Shown here: positions 27,589 to 38,683 of the stretch, one piece after another
How positions within the stretch are numbered: position 1 is the stretch's first letter
How the letters are laid out: each line of letters starts with the position of its first letter
Assembly (NCBI RefSeq): GCF_020523985.1
Contig: NZ_JAIVKM010000001.1
Location: forward strand, 744,001-808,000
Length of the DNA: 64,000 bases
DNA from: Mangrovibacter yixingensis
GTDB taxonomy: Bacteria; Pseudomonadota; Gammaproteobacteria; Enterobacterales; Enterobacteriaceae
Direction: 5' to 3'
Translations under genes and position numbers: made by a program
The notes under the pieces: model-generated
What the model was told of the DNA's origin: nothing
The model's input: the letters and a program-made list of their open reading frames with translations, nothing else
Database searches by the model: none

Positions 27589-28257
27589 TTAATTTCGGCG
27601 TTCAAATGCCAAAGCGCGGCGTTCGATTACACGCATCAGTAATGTAAGAATACCATTTACTATCAGATAGATGATTCCTGCTGCACCGAACACCATGACA
27701 TCATAAGTACGGCCATACAACAACTGGCCATAGCCCATCACTTCCATAAGTGTAATGGTATAAGCAAGCGAAGTACTTTTGAATACCAGAACAACTTCAT
27801 TGGAGTACGAAGACAAAGCGCGTTTGAAAGCGAACGGCAGCAAAATTGCCAACGTGTCTTTACGGCTCATCCCCAGTGACTGGCAGGATTGCCACTGCCC
27901 GGCAGGGATCGCGCGAATTGCACCATAAAATAACTGTGTGGTGTAGGCCGCACTGTTAAGTGACAACGCCAGCATTGCACACAACCATGGCTCAGAAAGT
28001 AAATGCCATAGAACCGGGTAGTTTTGCAGCGAAGGGAACTGGCCAGGCCCATAGTAAATAAGAAAGATCTGCACCAGCAAAGGGGTGCCGGTAAACAGCG
28101 TTATATATCCGCGAACCAGCAGAGAAACTACGGGTGTTTTCAGCGTTAAAATTACCGTGAAAACCAGTGACAGAGCCAGTGCCAGAATAATTGAGGCAAC
28201 GGTTAGTGTCAGGCTGGTGTGCAGGCCTTTTAATAACTCAGGTAAATAAGCGAACAT
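27589..28257 (-). CDS. artM: Arginine ABC transporter permease ArtM
   Basis: Inner-membrane permease of 222 aa, equal to E. coli, His/Glu/Gln permease type. N-terminal [20 protein letters not shown] and EAA-type loop ECQSLGMSRKDTLAILLPFA-like (WQSCQSLGMSRKDTLAILL) are visible. Pairs with ArtQ. Its ATG shares its last base with the end of artQ, so the genes are coupled. Confidence 0.95.
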   Translation of the reverse strand: MFAYLPELLKGLHTSLTLTVASIILALALSLVFTVILTLKTPVVSLLVRGYITLFTGTPLLVQIFLIYYGPGQFPSLQNYPVLWHLLSEPWLCAMLALSLNSAAYTTQLFYGAIRAIPAGQWQSCQSLGMSRKDTLAILLPFAFKRALSSYSNEVVLVFKSTSLAYTITLMEVMGYGQLLYGRTYDVMVFGAAGIIYLIVNGILTLLMRVIERRALAFERRN

Positions 28258-28973
28258 TATTCCGGCCTCCGCTCAAAACGTGTCGTGCGCAGGTCAATAC
28301 GTTTGAGAATATACTGGCTTATCAGCGTGATGACCAGGTAGATAGCGGCAGCAATGATATACCAGGTGAAAGGCTCCTGAGTCCGCGTAGCAATACTGCG
28401 GGTTTGCAACATCAGGTCGTTAACACTAATCAGTGAAACCAGTGCCGTGTCTTTCAGCAAAACCAGCCACTGGTTACCTAAACCGGGAAGCGCATGGCGC
28501 CACATTTGCGGCATAACAATGCGGAAAAAGATGGCTGCTTTGCTCAGCCCAAGAGCCTGGCCTGATTCACGTTGGCCATCCGGTACAGATTTCAGTGCGC
28601 CGCGCAGCGTTTGTGAGGCGTAAGCAGCATAGAGCAACGAAAGGGCGATAACCCCACACAGGAACGGGCTGACATCAAAGTTCTCAATCTGTACCTGAAT
28701 ATGGAGCTGAGTGAAGCCCAGTGGCAGGGTAAATCCATCTGAAAGCGTCAATAAAAGCTGTGAAGCGCCAAAATAGACGAACAGCACCACCAGAATTTCC
28801 GGCAGGCCACGCAATAAGGTGACTAACCCGGATGCCAGCCACGAAACGGCGCGCAGGCGTGATGACTCCAGCACTGCAAACATCATCGCCAGAGCAAGGC
28901 CTACTGCCAGTGCACAAACGGCAAGGCCGACGGTCATCCCGGCGGCACTTGCTAAAGGAAACATTTCGTTCAT
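28257..28973 (-). CDS. artQ: Arginine ABC transporter permease ArtQ
   Basis: Inner-membrane permease of 238 aa, the E. coli length. Contains the family segments [19 protein letters not shown] and the EAA loop [21 protein letters not shown]. Forms the channel with ArtM, driven by ArtP. Starts eight bases after artI ends. Confidence 0.95.
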   Translation of the reverse strand: MNEMFPLASAAGMTVGLAVCALAVGLALAMMFAVLESSRLRAVSWLASGLVTLLRGLPEILVVLFVYFGASQLLLTLSDGFTLPLGFTQLHIQVQIENFDVSPFLCGVIALSLLYAAYASQTLRGALKSVPDGQRESGQALGLSKAAIFFRIVMPQMWRHALPGLGNQWLVLLKDTALVSLISVNDLMLQTRSIATRTQEPFTWYIIAAAIYLVITLISQYILKRIDLRTTRFERRPE

Positions 28974-28981
28974 TCAGTTGC

Positions 28982-29713
28982 TTACTTCTGGAACCATTTG
29001 TTGTAGATGGCGGTGTATGTCCCGTCAGCTTTTACTTTGTCCAGCGCTGTGTTGAATTTTTGCTGCAATTCGGTGTTACCCATACGAACAGCAATACCCA
29101 GGCCAGTACCAAAGTAGTCTTTATCTGTCACTTTATCACCAACAGCAGCCAGTTTCGGGTCTGCTTTCAGCCATTCGGTTACCACGGCAGTATCACCGAA
29201 TACTGCATCAATACGGCCATTTTGCAGATCCAGTTTAGCGTTCTGGTAGCTGTCATAAGGCACAACCGTGATTTCCGGATGTTTATCCATGATGAATTTC
29301 TGATGGGTGGTACCGTTCTGCACACCCACTTTTTTGCCTTTCAGTTCGGCAATGGTGGTGTATTTACCTTTCTGGCCAACAAACAGTGCAGAGTTGTCGT
29401 AATAAGGTTTGCTAAACAGCACCTGTTTTTCACGATCAGGAGTGATATCCATCCCGGCCATAACGGCATCAAAACGACGGAATTTCAGGCTGGGAATCAG
29501 GCTGTCAAATGCCTGGTTAGTAAAGGTGCAGGTTGCATCCATTTGTTTGCACAATGCGTTAGCCAGATCAACGTCGAAACCAACGATTTTGTTGTTAGCG
29601 TCCATAGACTCAAATGGAGGGTAGGAGGCTTCTGTTGCAAAGCGGATTGTCTGTGCGGCAGCCGCAGAAAGGCTCAGGCTGGCAAGCAGCGTGGCAATAA
29701 TTACTTTTTTCAT
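28982..29713 (-). CDS. artI: Periplasmic amino-acid-binding protein ArtI
   Basis: Periplasmic binding protein of 243 aa, the E. coli length, with signal peptide MKKVIIATLLASLSLSAAAA. It carries the same blocks as ArtJ (SYPPFESMDANNKIVGFDVDLANALC, GMDITPDREKQV). In E. coli the ligand of ArtI is not certain; ArtJ is the arginine binder. The ATG at 29713 is selected because longer in-frame frames run into artP. Second gene of artPIQM. Confidence 0.95.
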   Translation of the reverse strand: MKKVIIATLLASLSLSAAAAQTIRFATEASYPPFESMDANNKIVGFDVDLANALCKQMDATCTFTNQAFDSLIPSLKFRRFDAVMAGMDITPDREKQVLFSKPYYDNSALFVGQKGKYTTIAELKGKKVGVQNGTTHQKFIMDKHPEITVVPYDSYQNAKLDLQNGRIDAVFGDTAVVTEWLKADPKLAAVGDKVTDKDYFGTGLGIAVRMGNTELQQKFNTALDKVKADGTYTAIYNKWFQK

Positions 29714-29732
29714 TGTCATTTCCCAAACAACA

Positions 29733-30461
29733 TCAGTGAGAGAGATACTGTTTAAACGCATCGGTTTGCGGCTCGCTAAAGCAAGACGCATCGCCTTGTT
29801 CAACAATGTGGCCATTTTCCATGTACACAACACGGCTGGCTGTTTTACGTGCGACTTCCACTTCGTGGGTCACGATGACCTGAGTGATCCCCGTTTCTGA
29901 AAGCTCACGAATAATACTGACTATCTGCGCGGTAATTTCCGGGTCCAGCGCGGCAGTCGGTTCATCAAACAACAGAACCTGCGGTTCCATCATCAGTGCT
30001 CTGGCAATGGCAACACGTTGTTGCTGACCACCAGATAAATGTAATGGATAGCGGTCACTGTATGGGGTCAGGCGCAAGCGGTTGAGCAGCTTTTCCGCTC
30101 TGGAACGGGCTTCATCTTTGCTCAGGCCTAAAACCCGGCAAGGGGCTTCAATTAAGTTGTGCATCACAGACAGATGCGGCCACAAATTATATTGCTGGAA
30201 CACCATACCCACATTTTGACGTAACAGGCGAATTGCCATATCACTGGGGGTTTTGGTGAAATTAAACTGGTTGCCCGCAATGTTCAGCGTCCCGGAACGT
30301 GGCATTTCCAGCAGGTTAAGTACCCGCAGCAGCGAACTTTTGCCTGCACCACTTGGGCCAAGCAGCACCAGCGTTTCGCCCTGAGGGCAATCCAGGGTGA
30401 TATCGAACAGCGCCTGATGCGCGCCGTAGAAGCAATTAATGCTGTTTAGTTGAATACTCAT
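29733..30461 (-). CDS. artP: Arginine ABC transporter ATP-binding protein ArtP
   Basis: Cytosolic ATPase of 242 aa, as in E. coli. Walker [12 protein letters not shown], signature [15 protein letters not shown] and Walker [15 protein letters not shown] are all present, typical of the polar amino acid subfamily. First gene of artPIQM; preceded by a two-box ArgR operator about 45-80 bases upstream. Confidence 0.96.
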   Translation of the reverse strand: MSIQLNSINCFYGAHQALFDITLDCPQGETLVLLGPSGAGKSSLLRVLNLLEMPRSGTLNIAGNQFNFTKTPSDMAIRLLRQNVGMVFQQYNLWPHLSVMHNLIEAPCRVLGLSKDEARSRAEKLLNRLRLTPYSDRYPLHLSGGQQQRVAIARALMMEPQVLLFDEPTAALDPEITAQIVSIIRELSETGITQVIVTHEVEVARKTASRVVYMENGHIVEQGDASCFSEPQTDAFKQYLSH

Positions 30462-30505
30462 GCGAAGCAGTCGAATAGCTATTGAGGCCGCAAATAGTAA
30501 CGTTG

Positions 30506-30544
30506 GCAGAATACTTATGCAATATTTATGAGTTAAAACTTAAA
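30506..30544 (-). promoter_or_regulatory. Tandem ARG boxes upstream of artPIQM
   Basis: Two 18-base candidates, 30506-30523 and 30527-30544, again with a three-base gap. Cores AGAATACTTATGCA and TGAGTTAAAACTTA each match the ArgR core at 11 of 14 positions. The individual matches are modest; the exact 21-base phasing, equal to that at artJ, supports them. Confidence 0.6.
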
Positions 30545-30687
30545 TTCAACTGGTAATGATAAGTAAATGTAGCATAAGATATCGGGGTCAGGGGGAGGTG
30601 AGTATAAATGTCGGTGATTTAACAAAATGCCAGACTATTTATACAGTTTACTTTTCCTGACCCGCAGAGACTGGCCGCTTGTTACTG

Positions 30688-31182
30688 TTAGTGGCGTTCA
30701 AGTGACTGGCGAAGTGTTCCGGCAACGGCTGTGCTGGAAGGTGTCAGGTAACGAACGTCATCCACTACCCAGCATTGACCTTCACGCACCATCAACACTT
30801 CATCTTTCCCGTTGTTTGTCCCTTGCTTAATACTCACACGCAGAGGGATGTTTTGCGCATCGCTATTGGGAATGGTTGACGCGCTGGCAACACTGGCGCT
30901 ATCTGGGGCGGGAGTAAAGCTGGAGAATTTAAGCATACTGCTTTGCTGTTGTTGCACAAGTTGCCACAGGCTGTCGCTCAAATAAGGACGTAACCCGGTA
31001 ATATCAGTTGCATTACGGTGGTCAGCCCGATAATCGTAAAATTGCTGTGCGACGCTGTCTGGACCGCCATCGACACATGGACCCACGCGAGTGCTGGTAT
31101 CCTTAATGGCTGGGGTCACAGACGTACAGGCGCTGAGAACCAGCGTACTGGCAAGAGAGAAACCGGCCAATGTTTTACGCAT
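30688..31182 (-). CDS. ybjP: Lipoprotein YbjP
   Basis: Predicted lipoprotein of 164 aa (E. coli 171). A signal sequence ends in the lipobox LSAC with the lipid-anchored cysteine at residue 19 (MRKTLAGFSLASTLVLSAC). The mature part has QQFYDYRADHRNATDITGLRPYLS and ends QGTNNGKDEVLMVREGQCWVVDDVRYL, typical of the DUF3828 family. Function unknown. The ATG at 31182 was chosen since upstream codons would displace the signal peptide. Confidence 0.9.
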   Translation of the reverse strand: MRKTLAGFSLASTLVLSACTSVTPAIKDTSTRVGPCVDGGPDSVAQQFYDYRADHRNATDITGLRPYLSDSLWQLVQQQQSSMLKFSSFTPAPDSASVASASTIPNSDAQNIPLRVSIKQGTNNGKDEVLMVREGQCWVVDDVRYLTPSSTAVAGTLRQSLERH

Positions 31183-31374
31183 TATTATTTCCTTATGTAT
31201 TTTGAAAACGGATGTGAACAAGCAGACATCTTACAGAGGATAGCTTGTTAAGTGTTATTCGGTTGGTGCAGTTGTGCTAAGCGCGTAAGATAGTTGGACT
31301 TAACAGGATGTTTTTCCCCCAGTATTCACTGCGTTGGGGAAGCAAGAGTAAACAATGGCAGGAATGATTCGGTC

Positions 31375-32205
31375 ATGATCAAGGCTTTTATTTATTTATC
31401 TTTGGCGCTGTTACTGGTGAGTTGCCGTGGCAATAATGATATTGAAGACCGGGGCGCCTACCAGGTTAATACCAGCCAGCATGCTTATGCTGCTTTTCCA
31501 CGTGTACGGGTGCTGGTTATTCACTACACAGCCGGTGATTTCGACACATCCCTGAGCACACTGGTGGGTAATAATGTCAGCGCACACTATTTAATTCCGG
31601 AAGTACAGCCCAAACCGGGGGATAAACCTCTGGTGTGGCAACTGGTGCCTGAAAGTGATATTGCCTGGCATGCCGGTGTCAGTTACTGGCGTGGAACCAC
31701 CCGGTTAAATGATGTTTCTGTTGGGATTGAACTGGAGAATGCTGGTTGGGTGCGGGAACACGGCGTGAAGCATTTTGCACCATTTCCTGTTTCGCAGATT
31801 AATGCTTTGATTCCTCTGGCGCGCGATATTATCCAGCGCTATCACATCAAACCGCAAAATGTGGTGGCCCATGCAGACATTGCACCGCAACGTAAACAAG
31901 ACCCAGGCCCGCTGTTCCCATGGGAAATGCTGGCACACGAAGGCATTGGCGCATGGCCCGACGCAACTCGGGTTATGGCGTATCTTGCCGGGCGCCCGGC
32001 ATGGCAGCCTGTACCTATGCGGGATATGCTGGCGTTGCTTTCACGCTATGGCTATGAAGTGACGCCCGGAATGAGCGATGCTGAGCAACACCGGGTTGTC
32101 GCTGCTTTCCAAATGCATTTTCGCCCAGCAAAATATGATGGCAAGCCAGATGCCCAGAGTGAAGCAATAGCTATGGCTTTACTGGAAAAATACCCACATC
32201 ATTAA
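31375..32205 (+). CDS. amiD: N-acetylmuramoyl-L-alanine amidase AmiD
   Basis: Zinc-dependent outer-membrane lipoprotein amidase of 276 aa, the E. coli length. Lipoprotein signal ending LLLVSC (C at residue 16). Amidase_2 domain with zinc ligands in VLVIHYTAGDF and VVAHADIAPQRKQDPGPLFPW, followed by a C-terminal peptidoglycan-binding helical domain. It cleaves the amide between muramic acid (also 1,6-anhydro) and L-alanine, aiding wall recycling. ybjQ, which lies before it in E. coli, is absent. Confidence 0.95.
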   Translation: MIKAFIYLSLALLLVSCRGNNDIEDRGAYQVNTSQHAYAAFPRVRVLVIHYTAGDFDTSLSTLVGNNVSAHYLIPEVQPKPGDKPLVWQLVPESDIAWHAGVSYWRGTTRLNDVSVGIELENAGWVREHGVKHFAPFPVSQINALIPLARDIIQRYHIKPQNVVAHADIAPQRKQDPGPLFPWEMLAHEGIGAWPDATRVMAYLAGRPAWQPVPMRDMLALLSRYGYEVTPGMSDAEQHRVVAAFQMHFRPAKYDGKPDAQSEAIAMALLEKYPHH

Positions 32206-32261
32206 TTCCCTTTACGTGCGCCTGGTCTGGTAATAACCCGGCTGTTGCGAGGCTAATAAAT

Positions 32262-32301
32262 TAAGGGCGTAGCCATTTCTGGTTGCGCCTTTGGTTTATT
32301 C
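32262..32301 (+). terminator. Possible terminator between amiD and ybjS
   Basis: Imperfect hairpin AAGGGCGTAGCC/GGTTGCGCCTT followed by TTGGTTTATT, between the convergent stops. Confidence 0.4.
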
Positions 32302-32319
32302 TCTATAGCTGAAAGCAAG

Positions 32320-33330
32320 TTAACGTAATCGCCCATGGTCTTTTAACCATTCAGCTGTCAGCCGTATGCCATCATCAAGGGAAACAATGGGTTGGTACCC
32401 CAGCTCTGTTTCAGCGCGCTGTGTATCCAGTGTGAAATCAAAATTAAGTTTAGAGACACCATAGTGGGTCAGAGCGGGTTCCCGTGAGGATTTATTGCCA
32501 AACCGCTCCATACCGCGGGCAAACATATCCAACATAGGGTAAGGCACTGAACGAATTCGGCACTTAATGCCCAGTTCATCAATCAAGCGTTGAACGATTA
32601 GCCGCAATGGGCGTGCTTCTTTGTTGGTAATATTATACGCCCGCCCGGAAGGAAGCTTGTCGCAAGCTTCACTGCTTGCCAGCCACATAGCATGTACGGC
32701 ATTTTCCTGATAAGTCATATCGACCAATGCATCACCACCGCGTGGTAGCAAAATACTGCCATAGTGGCGCATCATTTGTACCAAACGTGGGAAAAACACT
32801 GTGTCATGAGGCCCGAACAAGCTTTGTGGACGTAAAACGGTAAAGCGAGTTTGCGGGTTGGACTGCGCAAGGTGGTGAATAACATCCTCTGCCGCTGCTT
32901 TACTGCGGGCAAACTCGTTGGCATAACGCACCGGGCGAAAATCTTCGTGTACGTTATGGTGGTGGTGGTAATCGAAATAGAGTGAAGGTGAGGAAATATG
33001 GACAAAATTCCGCACACCCCATGCCACAGCCCACTCACCCAGGCGGCGGGTAGCCCGGACGTTTGCCAGGTCAAAGGCATCCTGGGTTCCCCAGGGGGAA
33101 GTGAAACTTGAGCAATGCCATAAGGTATCGACACCTGTAAGCATTGCTTTGGCCTGCGAAGAGACGAGGTCTGTCAGGTTGGCATGGATAAATTCTGCAC
33201 CCAGCTTTTCCAGCAGTTGCCCCATGGCTGCGTTATTCCCTGTGGCACGCACACTGACACCTTTGTGGCGCAGGTATTCCACCGCATTTCTGCCCAGGCC
33301 ACTGGTTGCACCTGTGATCAGTACCTTCAT
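32320..33330 (-). CDS. ybjS: NAD(P)-dependent epimerase/dehydratase family YbjS
   Basis: Atypical short-chain dehydrogenase of 336 aa (E. coli 337). Nucleotide-binding motif [14 protein letters not shown] at residues 7-20; the SDR pair Tyr and Lys in [15 protein letters not shown]; a histidine run [11 protein letters not shown]. The catalysed reaction is unknown. Together with ybjT and ltaE it forms a conserved three-gene minus-strand group. Confidence 0.92.
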   Translation of the reverse strand: MKVLITGATSGLGRNAVEYLRHKGVSVRATGNNAAMGQLLEKLGAEFIHANLTDLVSSQAKAMLTGVDTLWHCSSFTSPWGTQDAFDLANVRATRRLGEWAVAWGVRNFVHISSPSLYFDYHHHHNVHEDFRPVRYANEFARSKAAAEDVIHHLAQSNPQTRFTVLRPQSLFGPHDTVFFPRLVQMMRHYGSILLPRGGDALVDMTYQENAVHAMWLASSEACDKLPSGRAYNITNKEARPLRLIVQRLIDELGIKCRIRSVPYPMLDMFARGMERFGNKSSREPALTHYGVSKLNFDFTLDTQRAETELGYQPIVSLDDGIRLTAEWLKDHGRLR

Positions 33331-33415
33331 GTAAACTCAGCTTTCTTTTGAAATGACGTGCGCATTTTTCCGTGAAAAGCGCATACATGCAATGGTTTGC
33401 TGGCAAGAAAGCAGG

Positions 33416-34870
33416 TTAATCCGAGGTTTTTTTACCAGATTGTTCGGCCAACTGAATGACTCGTCTGACCATGCCACGAAAAATAAACAGATGTGCGGGG
33501 ATCATCACCAACCAGTAGAGCAGCCCAGGGAAACCATGAGGATGCCACCAGGCCCGAATATCCACTTCCCGGTAATCTCCTTTATCCCGCAGTGTAAAAC
33601 ACAAGCGCCCAAGTCCTGGGGCTTTCATGCCGAATAATAAACTTAACTGTTTCTCCGGGTCTGCTATCAGCACTTTCCAGCTATCCACCTTATCGCCTTT
33701 TTGCAACCAGAGCCTGTCGGGGCGCCCTTTGGGTAGCAGGTGGCCCAATAACCGGTCAATCAGGGCGCGTGTCGACCACAGTGGGCCTGCGAAGAAAAAG
33801 CCTTCTTTGCCTCCCACCTGGTTTATCACCTGCCATAAAGCGGCGGTTGACGCTGTGGTGTTTTGGGTGTGGCCAGCCTGTTTGGGATAGTAGCCATACT
33901 CAGGCTGCCAGCGGGCATGGGCGTGTTCATCAAACCCCCAGTCACTGGGGTGCGCCAGGTGTTTTTCTTCTTCCAGTGTTTGACGCACGGCGTCATCGAA
34001 AGAAGTTAGCTTACGTGGGAACAGTTGCTGCAGGCGACGGGCATCCGGAATCAGGTCATGGCCAATCCCCTGAATCAGGGCCTGGGCCGTGGCAGGGGGA
34101 ACTGACGTTATCAGGTGCAAAAACCAAACTGAAATCCAGCGCACGGGAAGAGGGATAGCTAACAGTGGGCGGTGAACACCGCTGATAGCCATAAAGCAAT
34201 GAAATTGTTCCTGGTATGAGAGTACATCCGGGCCAGCCGCTTCGAAAACCTGGTTATCTTTGGGAGAGTAAAGCGCAAATTGAGCCAGGTAATAGAGTAA
34301 GTCATCCAGGGCGATGGGGCTGGTACGTGAACGCACCCAACGTGGTGGTGTCAGCACTGGAAGGTTGTAAACCATATCACGCATGACTTCAAATGCTGCT
34401 GAGCCTGCACCAACAATAATGCCTGCCTGCAGCTCGGTGAGTGGCACGCCGGACTCACCCAAAATTTGTGCTGTCTGGTAACGGGCAAGCATATGGCCGG
34501 AACGCGCATTGGGTTCCCGGGATTGCAATGCGCTGAGAAAAATCAGGTGCCGAACCGGGTATTGCTTCAGCCCATCACGCAGGTGGCGGGCGCAACGGGC
34601 TTCCCGCTCAATAAAATCTGCACCATCGCCCATACTGTGAACCAGATAATAGGCAATATCGCACTGGCTCAAAAGAGGGGCCAGGCTGCGGCTATCCAGC
34701 AAATCAACCTGCTGGCACTGCACGTTTGCCCAGCGCTGTTCTTCAAGCCAGGTGATATTACGGGCTGCCGCAATGACCTGGTACCCCTCGGCTGCCAGGC
34801 GGGGAACCAGACGCTGGCCGATATAACCACTGGCCCCCAGAACCAGAACACGCAATGCGGGTTGTTTCAT
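33416..34870 (-). CDS. ybjT: NAD(P)-binding protein YbjT with DUF2867 domain
   Basis: A 484-aa protein (E. coli 476). N-terminal NmrA/Rossmann domain beginning [19 protein letters not shown]-terminal DUF2867 region including [27 protein letters not shown], followed by a hydrophobic stretch ([21 protein letters not shown]) and a basic end that may contact the membrane. Function unknown. Its ATG overlaps the ltaE stop (TGATG), so translation is coupled. Confidence 0.92.
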   Translation of the reverse strand: MKQPALRVLVLGASGYIGQRLVPRLAAEGYQVIAAARNITWLEEQRWANVQCQQVDLLDSRSLAPLLSQCDIAYYLVHSMGDGADFIEREARCARHLRDGLKQYPVRHLIFLSALQSREPNARSGHMLARYQTAQILGESGVPLTELQAGIIVGAGSAAFEVMRDMVYNLPVLTPPRWVRSRTSPIALDDLLYYLAQFALYSPKDNQVFEAAGPDVLSYQEQFHCFMAISGVHRPLLAIPLPVRWISVWFLHLITSVPPATAQALIQGIGHDLIPDARRLQQLFPRKLTSFDDAVRQTLEEEKHLAHPSDWGFDEHAHARWQPEYGYYPKQAGHTQNTTASTAALWQVINQVGGKEGFFFAGPLWSTRALIDRLLGHLLPKGRPDRLWLQKGDKVDSWKVLIADPEKQLSLLFGMKAPGLGRLCFTLRDKGDYREVDIRAWWHPHGFPGLLYWLVMIPAHLFIFRGMVRRVIQLAEQSGKKTSD

Positions 34871-35871
34871 CAGCTATGGAAAAACGCACGCCAGTTATCT
34901 ACCACGCTCTGTAACGCCGCACGGTCAACATCAAGGTGTGTGACTATGCGGGTAACCGGAGCGGCATTAAGTAAGATTCCCTGGCTGGAGAAGTAATCAC
35001 TCAATCCCTGAACTTTATCCTGCGGGACCCGTACGAACAGCATATTGGTATCCTGGCGTGTGACATCTGCTCCGCTGTCACGTAATTGCTGTGCCAGCCA
35101 GGCGGCATTGTTGTGATCGTCCTGCAGGCGTTCAACGTTGTTTTGGAGCGCATATAAACCGGCTGCGGCAAGGAGACCTACCTGGCGCATTCCTCCGCCG
35201 CACATTTTACGCCAGCGCAATGCCCGTGAGATATAAGATTTGCTGCCTACCAGAAGGGAACCCGCAGGTGCACCCAGGCCTTTCGACAGGCAAATAGTCA
35301 GTGTGTCGCAATACTGGGCAAGTTCGCTTAGCTCACATTGGCAGGCTACAGCAGCATTGAGAATCCGCGCGCCATCAATATGCAGAGCAAGCCCTTGTTC
35401 ACAGGTAAAAGACCAGGCACGGGCCAGATAATCTACGGGGAGAACTTTGCCGTTATGTGTGTTTTCCAGGCTGAGCAGGTGGGTTCGGGCAAAATGCACA
35501 TCGTCTGGTTTGATTTTCGCGGCCACCTTATCCAGTGGTAATGTGCCATCAGGTGCGGCATCTATTGGTTGGGGCTGAATACTGCCCAACACAGCGGCTC
35601 CACCAGCTTCGTATAAGTAATTATGAGCACCCTGGCCGACAATATATTCTTCCCCGCGCTCACAGTGACTGAGTAGTGCCACCAGGTTTGCCTGTGTGCC
35701 TGTTGGCAAAAAAAGTGCCGCTTCTTTGTTGCACAACTGTGCAGCATAATCCTGCAAGGCATTAACTGTTGGGTCATCACCATAAACATCATCCCCTACC
35801 GGGGCATTCATCATGGCTTCGCGCATGGCAAAACTGGGGCGGGTTACGGTGTCGCTGCGTAAATCAATCAC
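34870..35871 (-). CDS. ltaE: Low-specificity L-threonine aldolase LtaE
   Basis: PLP-dependent aldolase of 333 aa, the E. coli length, cleaving L-threonine and L-allo-threonine to glycine and acetaldehyde. The N-terminus [20 protein letters not shown] and the block [16 protein letters not shown] are family signatures; the PLP lysine sits in [18 protein letters not shown]. It leads ltaE-ybjT-ybjS. E. coli has poxB between ltaE and hcr; here there are only 112 bases. Confidence 0.95.
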   Translation of the reverse strand: MIDLRSDTVTRPSFAMREAMMNAPVGDDVYGDDPTVNALQDYAAQLCNKEAALFLPTGTQANLVALLSHCERGEEYIVGQGAHNYLYEAGGAAVLGSIQPQPIDAAPDGTLPLDKVAAKIKPDDVHFARTHLLSLENTHNGKVLPVDYLARAWSFTCEQGLALHIDGARILNAAVACQCELSELAQYCDTLTICLSKGLGAPAGSLLVGSKSYISRALRWRKMCGGGMRQVGLLAAAGLYALQNNVERLQDDHNNAAWLAQQLRDSGADVTRQDTNMLFVRVPQDKVQGLSDYFSSQGILLNAAPVTRIVTHLDVDRAALQSVVDNWRAFFHS

Positions 35872-35983
35872 GAGGCTTCCTTAGTTTTTACGAAGGGAAG
35901 CCTTTGTTTTACCGGAACCGCCCGGTTTATGCCACTACTGGCATTTTGGTAACAATAGCTTTTCCCCATCTGTTGCTAATGAG

Positions 35984-36955
35984 TCAGGCCAGTTCCAGGT
36001 CACTTTGTGGCTGGCAAGCACATGCCAGCACATAGCCTTCAGCAATATCCTGGTCTGTCAGGGTGGCTGTGCTGGTTACCTGGTATTGGCCTTTGGTTAT
36101 TCGTGTCTTACAGCAACCACATACACCGGCCCGGCAGGCACTGTTAACCGCAACCTTGTTTTGTTCCAGAGCTTCCAGCAGGCTCAGGCCAACAGGTGCC
36201 TGAAAGCGCCTTAGTGGCGATTGGGTTGTGAAAGTTAGCTTGCTACTGCCAGGTTGCCTGTCCGGAGGAACAAAGAAAACTTCTTTGCGTATTTCTGTTG
36301 CTCCTGCTTCCTGGGCCAGAGATTCGACTTGTGTCATGAAAGGTGCCGGGCCGCATGCCATTACGGTACGGCTGGCGATATTGGGTATGCTGTTCACCAC
36401 CTCAGCGCTAATCCGCCCGCTCAGCATGCCTTTTTGCGCTTCCTGTTCTACCACCAGTGTAACTGGAACGGTTTCCCATTCACGGGCAAAGATAATGTCC
36501 TGTGTTGAGCGGGCACAGTAAATTACCTGAACATCGTCGTTCGGTCGTTTAGCCTGTAACCAGCGGTACATCGACATAATCGGTGTTACACCACAACCAC
36601 CTGCTACCAGTAACCAGCTTTGTGCGGGGTTATCTGCGCAGGTAAATTCCCCTTGCGCATCTGACAGCCACAGTTCGTCACCGACATGAACGTTGCGGGT
36701 CAACCATTGTGACCCGGTACCATTTTCAATACGGCGAATAGTGAGCGACAGAAAAGGGCTGATGCCTGGAGTGGATGACAGGCTGTAGGCACGCACTGTA
36801 TCGGGGGTATTACCGATACTCACCAGCGCATATTGCCCGGCTTTATAAGGGTAAAAGTCGTGGCAAATGAGTGCCAGCGTATACACATCTGGCGTCTCTT
36901 GAATAATGTGGTGTACCTGCATGCGGTGCTGGCAACGTGAATTAGGTGTTGTCAT
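35984..36955 (-). CDS. hcr: NADH oxidoreductase Hcr
   Basis: Cytosolic electron donor of Hcp, 323 aa. Ferredoxin-reductase FAD domain (RAYSLSSTPG) and NAD domain (LLVAGGCGVTPIMSMYRWL) come first; a C-terminal plant-type [2Fe-2S] domain carries CRAGVCGCC and a final Cys in VLACACQP. It moves electrons from NADH to the hybrid cluster protein. It starts 11 bases after hcp and is controlled from the hcp promoter. Confidence 0.95.
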   Translation of the reverse strand: MTTPNSRCQHRMQVHHIIQETPDVYTLALICHDFYPYKAGQYALVSIGNTPDTVRAYSLSSTPGISPFLSLTIRRIENGTGSQWLTRNVHVGDELWLSDAQGEFTCADNPAQSWLLVAGGCGVTPIMSMYRWLQAKRPNDDVQVIYCARSTQDIIFAREWETVPVTLVVEQEAQKGMLSGRISAEVVNSIPNIASRTVMACGPAPFMTQVESLAQEAGATEIRKEVFFVPPDRQPGSSKLTFTTQSPLRRFQAPVGLSLLEALEQNKVAVNSACRAGVCGCCKTRITKGQYQVTSTATLTDQDIAEGYVLACACQPQSDLELA

Positions 36956-36966
36956 CGGCCCACTCC

Positions 36967-38619
36967 TTACGCGGTGAGTAACTGCTGCATATCCTGTTCA
37001 ACGGAGGTAATTTGGCGCAGGCCAAATTTTTCGTTCAGGATAGCAAGCAGGTTTGGCGTGAGGAATGCAGGTGCTGTTGGCCCGGTGACAATGTTGGTCA
37101 CCCCCAGCGAAAGCAGCGTCAGGAGTATCACAATGGCTTTTTGTTCAAACCAGGAGAGTACCAGGCTTAGTGGCAAATCATTGACGCCACAACCCAGTTT
37201 ATCTGCCAGGGTGACAGCCAGCATGATAGCGGAATAGGCATCATTGCACTGGCCTGCGTCAATCAGGCGTGGCAGCCCTTCCAGTGTGCCAAAATCCAGC
37301 TTGTTAAACCGGTATTTACCACAAGCCAGAGTGAGCACCAGGCAATCATTTGGTACCTGGGTTGCGAAATCGGTAAAGTAACTTCTCTCACCTCGGGCAC
37401 CATCACAGCCGCCAACAAGGAATACATGGCGTAATACACCACGGCTGACCATATCAATTAATGTGTCCGCTGCTCCCAGTAATGTCTGGCGGCCAAAACC
37501 CACTGTTATTAAGTGTTCTATTTCACTGTATGGGAAGCCTTGCATCTGTTGTGCCTGAGTAATCACGGGCGAGAAATCATCGCCTTCCAGATGTTTAACA
37601 CCCGGCCAACCAACGATACTGCGAGTCCAGATACGGTCATCATAGGCTTCTCGGGTGGGATCAATAATACAGTTGGATGTCATCACAATGGGGCCAGGGA
37701 AACGGGCAAATTCGCTCTGTTGGTTTTGCCAGCCGCTGCCATAGTTCCCCACCAGATGGCTGTATTTGCGTAGTTCCGGGTATCCATGGGCTGGCAGCAT
37801 TTCACCGTGCGTGTAGATATTGACTCCCATACCTTCCGTTTGTTGTAACAGATGTTGCAGGTCACGCAGGTCATGCCCGGAAATTAAAATACATTTACCG
37901 GCGACGGGTTTAACGTTTACCTGAGTCGGGGTTGGGTGCCCGTAGGCCGTGGTTTCACCGGTGTCCAGCATTTGCATAATTGCAAAGTTCATCTGGCCGA
38001 TTTCCATCGCGCAGTCTAACAAGGCTGGCATATCGGCAGGCCATGTTCCCAGCCACGCCATAATTTTATGGTAACGGGCATAAATATCGTCGTTTTGTTG
38101 CCCCAGGACATGTGCATGTTCCATGTAGGCCGCAGCACCTTTGAGCCCGTACAGGCACAGCAGACGCAGGCCGAGAATATCTTCGCTAATCTCTGTTTTG
38201 TCATGGTTCGGAGCAAATTGAGCGGCCTGGCGCTGCAGTTCGCCCAGGTCATCACTGGCAAGGCGAATATCAGCCATTGGGTGTTTTACTACCAGGCCAG
38301 GGTTGCTAGCCAGGCAGCGCTGGCGCAGGGCTTCCCGGCGTTCAATCGCTTCATGGGCATAAGCCACAATGCGTGGGGAATCGAAGTTGACATTGGTGAG
38401 TGTGGCGAAAAAGGCACGGGGTGCAAAACTGTCAGTATCTTCATCCGTAATGCCTTTAGCTCGCGCTTCTGTTACCCATACCGATAGCCCCTGCAGGCAG
38501 GCAATCAACAGGTCTTGTAAGTCAGACGTTTGGGCTGTTTTTCCGCAAACCCCTTGAGCCCATGCGCAACCATTACCAGCTGGTGTCCGCATCGTTTGTT
38601 CACATTGCACACAAAACAT
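36967..38619 (-). CDS. hcp: Hybrid cluster protein Hcp, class II
   Basis: A 550-aa protein, as in E. coli, with nitric oxide reductase activity under anaerobiosis and protein S-nitrosylase activity. The N-terminal cysteines C3, C6, C18 and C25 follow Cx2Cx11Cx6C, the class II spacing that binds a [2Fe-2S] cluster in E. coli. Hybrid 4Fe-2S-2O cluster ligands lie in the C-terminal segments ([21 protein letters not shown]). ATG at 38619 starts [10 protein letters not shown]. The promoter contains an NsrR site, a mirror copy, and an FNR-like site. Confidence 0.96.
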   Translation of the reverse strand: MFCVQCEQTMRTPAGNGCAWAQGVCGKTAQTSDLQDLLIACLQGLSVWVTEARAKGITDEDTDSFAPRAFFATLTNVNFDSPRIVAYAHEAIERREALRQRCLASNPGLVVKHPMADIRLASDDLGELQRQAAQFAPNHDKTEISEDILGLRLLCLYGLKGAAAYMEHAHVLGQQNDDIYARYHKIMAWLGTWPADMPALLDCAMEIGQMNFAIMQMLDTGETTAYGHPTPTQVNVKPVAGKCILISGHDLRDLQHLLQQTEGMGVNIYTHGEMLPAHGYPELRKYSHLVGNYGSGWQNQQSEFARFPGPIVMTSNCIIDPTREAYDDRIWTRSIVGWPGVKHLEGDDFSPVITQAQQMQGFPYSEIEHLITVGFGRQTLLGAADTLIDMVSRGVLRHVFLVGGCDGARGERSYFTDFATQVPNDCLVLTLACGKYRFNKLDFGTLEGLPRLIDAGQCNDAYSAIMLAVTLADKLGCGVNDLPLSLVLSWFEQKAIVILLTLLSLGVTNIVTGPTAPAFLTPNLLAILNEKFGLRQITSVEQDMQQLLTA

Positions 38620-38632
38620 AGTTGAACCCTTA

Positions 38633-38655
38633 AAGTTATATTTAAAATGCATGTT
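38633..38655 (-). promoter_or_regulatory. NsrR operator of hcp-hcr
   Basis: Read on the plus strand, AAGTTATATTTA followed by AAATGCATGTT agrees with the 23-base NsrR palindrome (AAGATGCATTT-A-AAATGCATCTT) at 19 positions. It lies 14 bases before the hcp start. NsrR releases this site on binding NO. Confidence 0.8.
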
Positions 38656-38683
38656 TAAGGGTAGGAGCAGGATGGGCTGGAGA

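Noticed and set aside
28832-29755. 307-codon open frame on the plus strand opposite artI and artQ
   Set aside because: It mirrors strongly conserved art genes; the composition (His/Phe/Val-rich) is typical of antisense frames.
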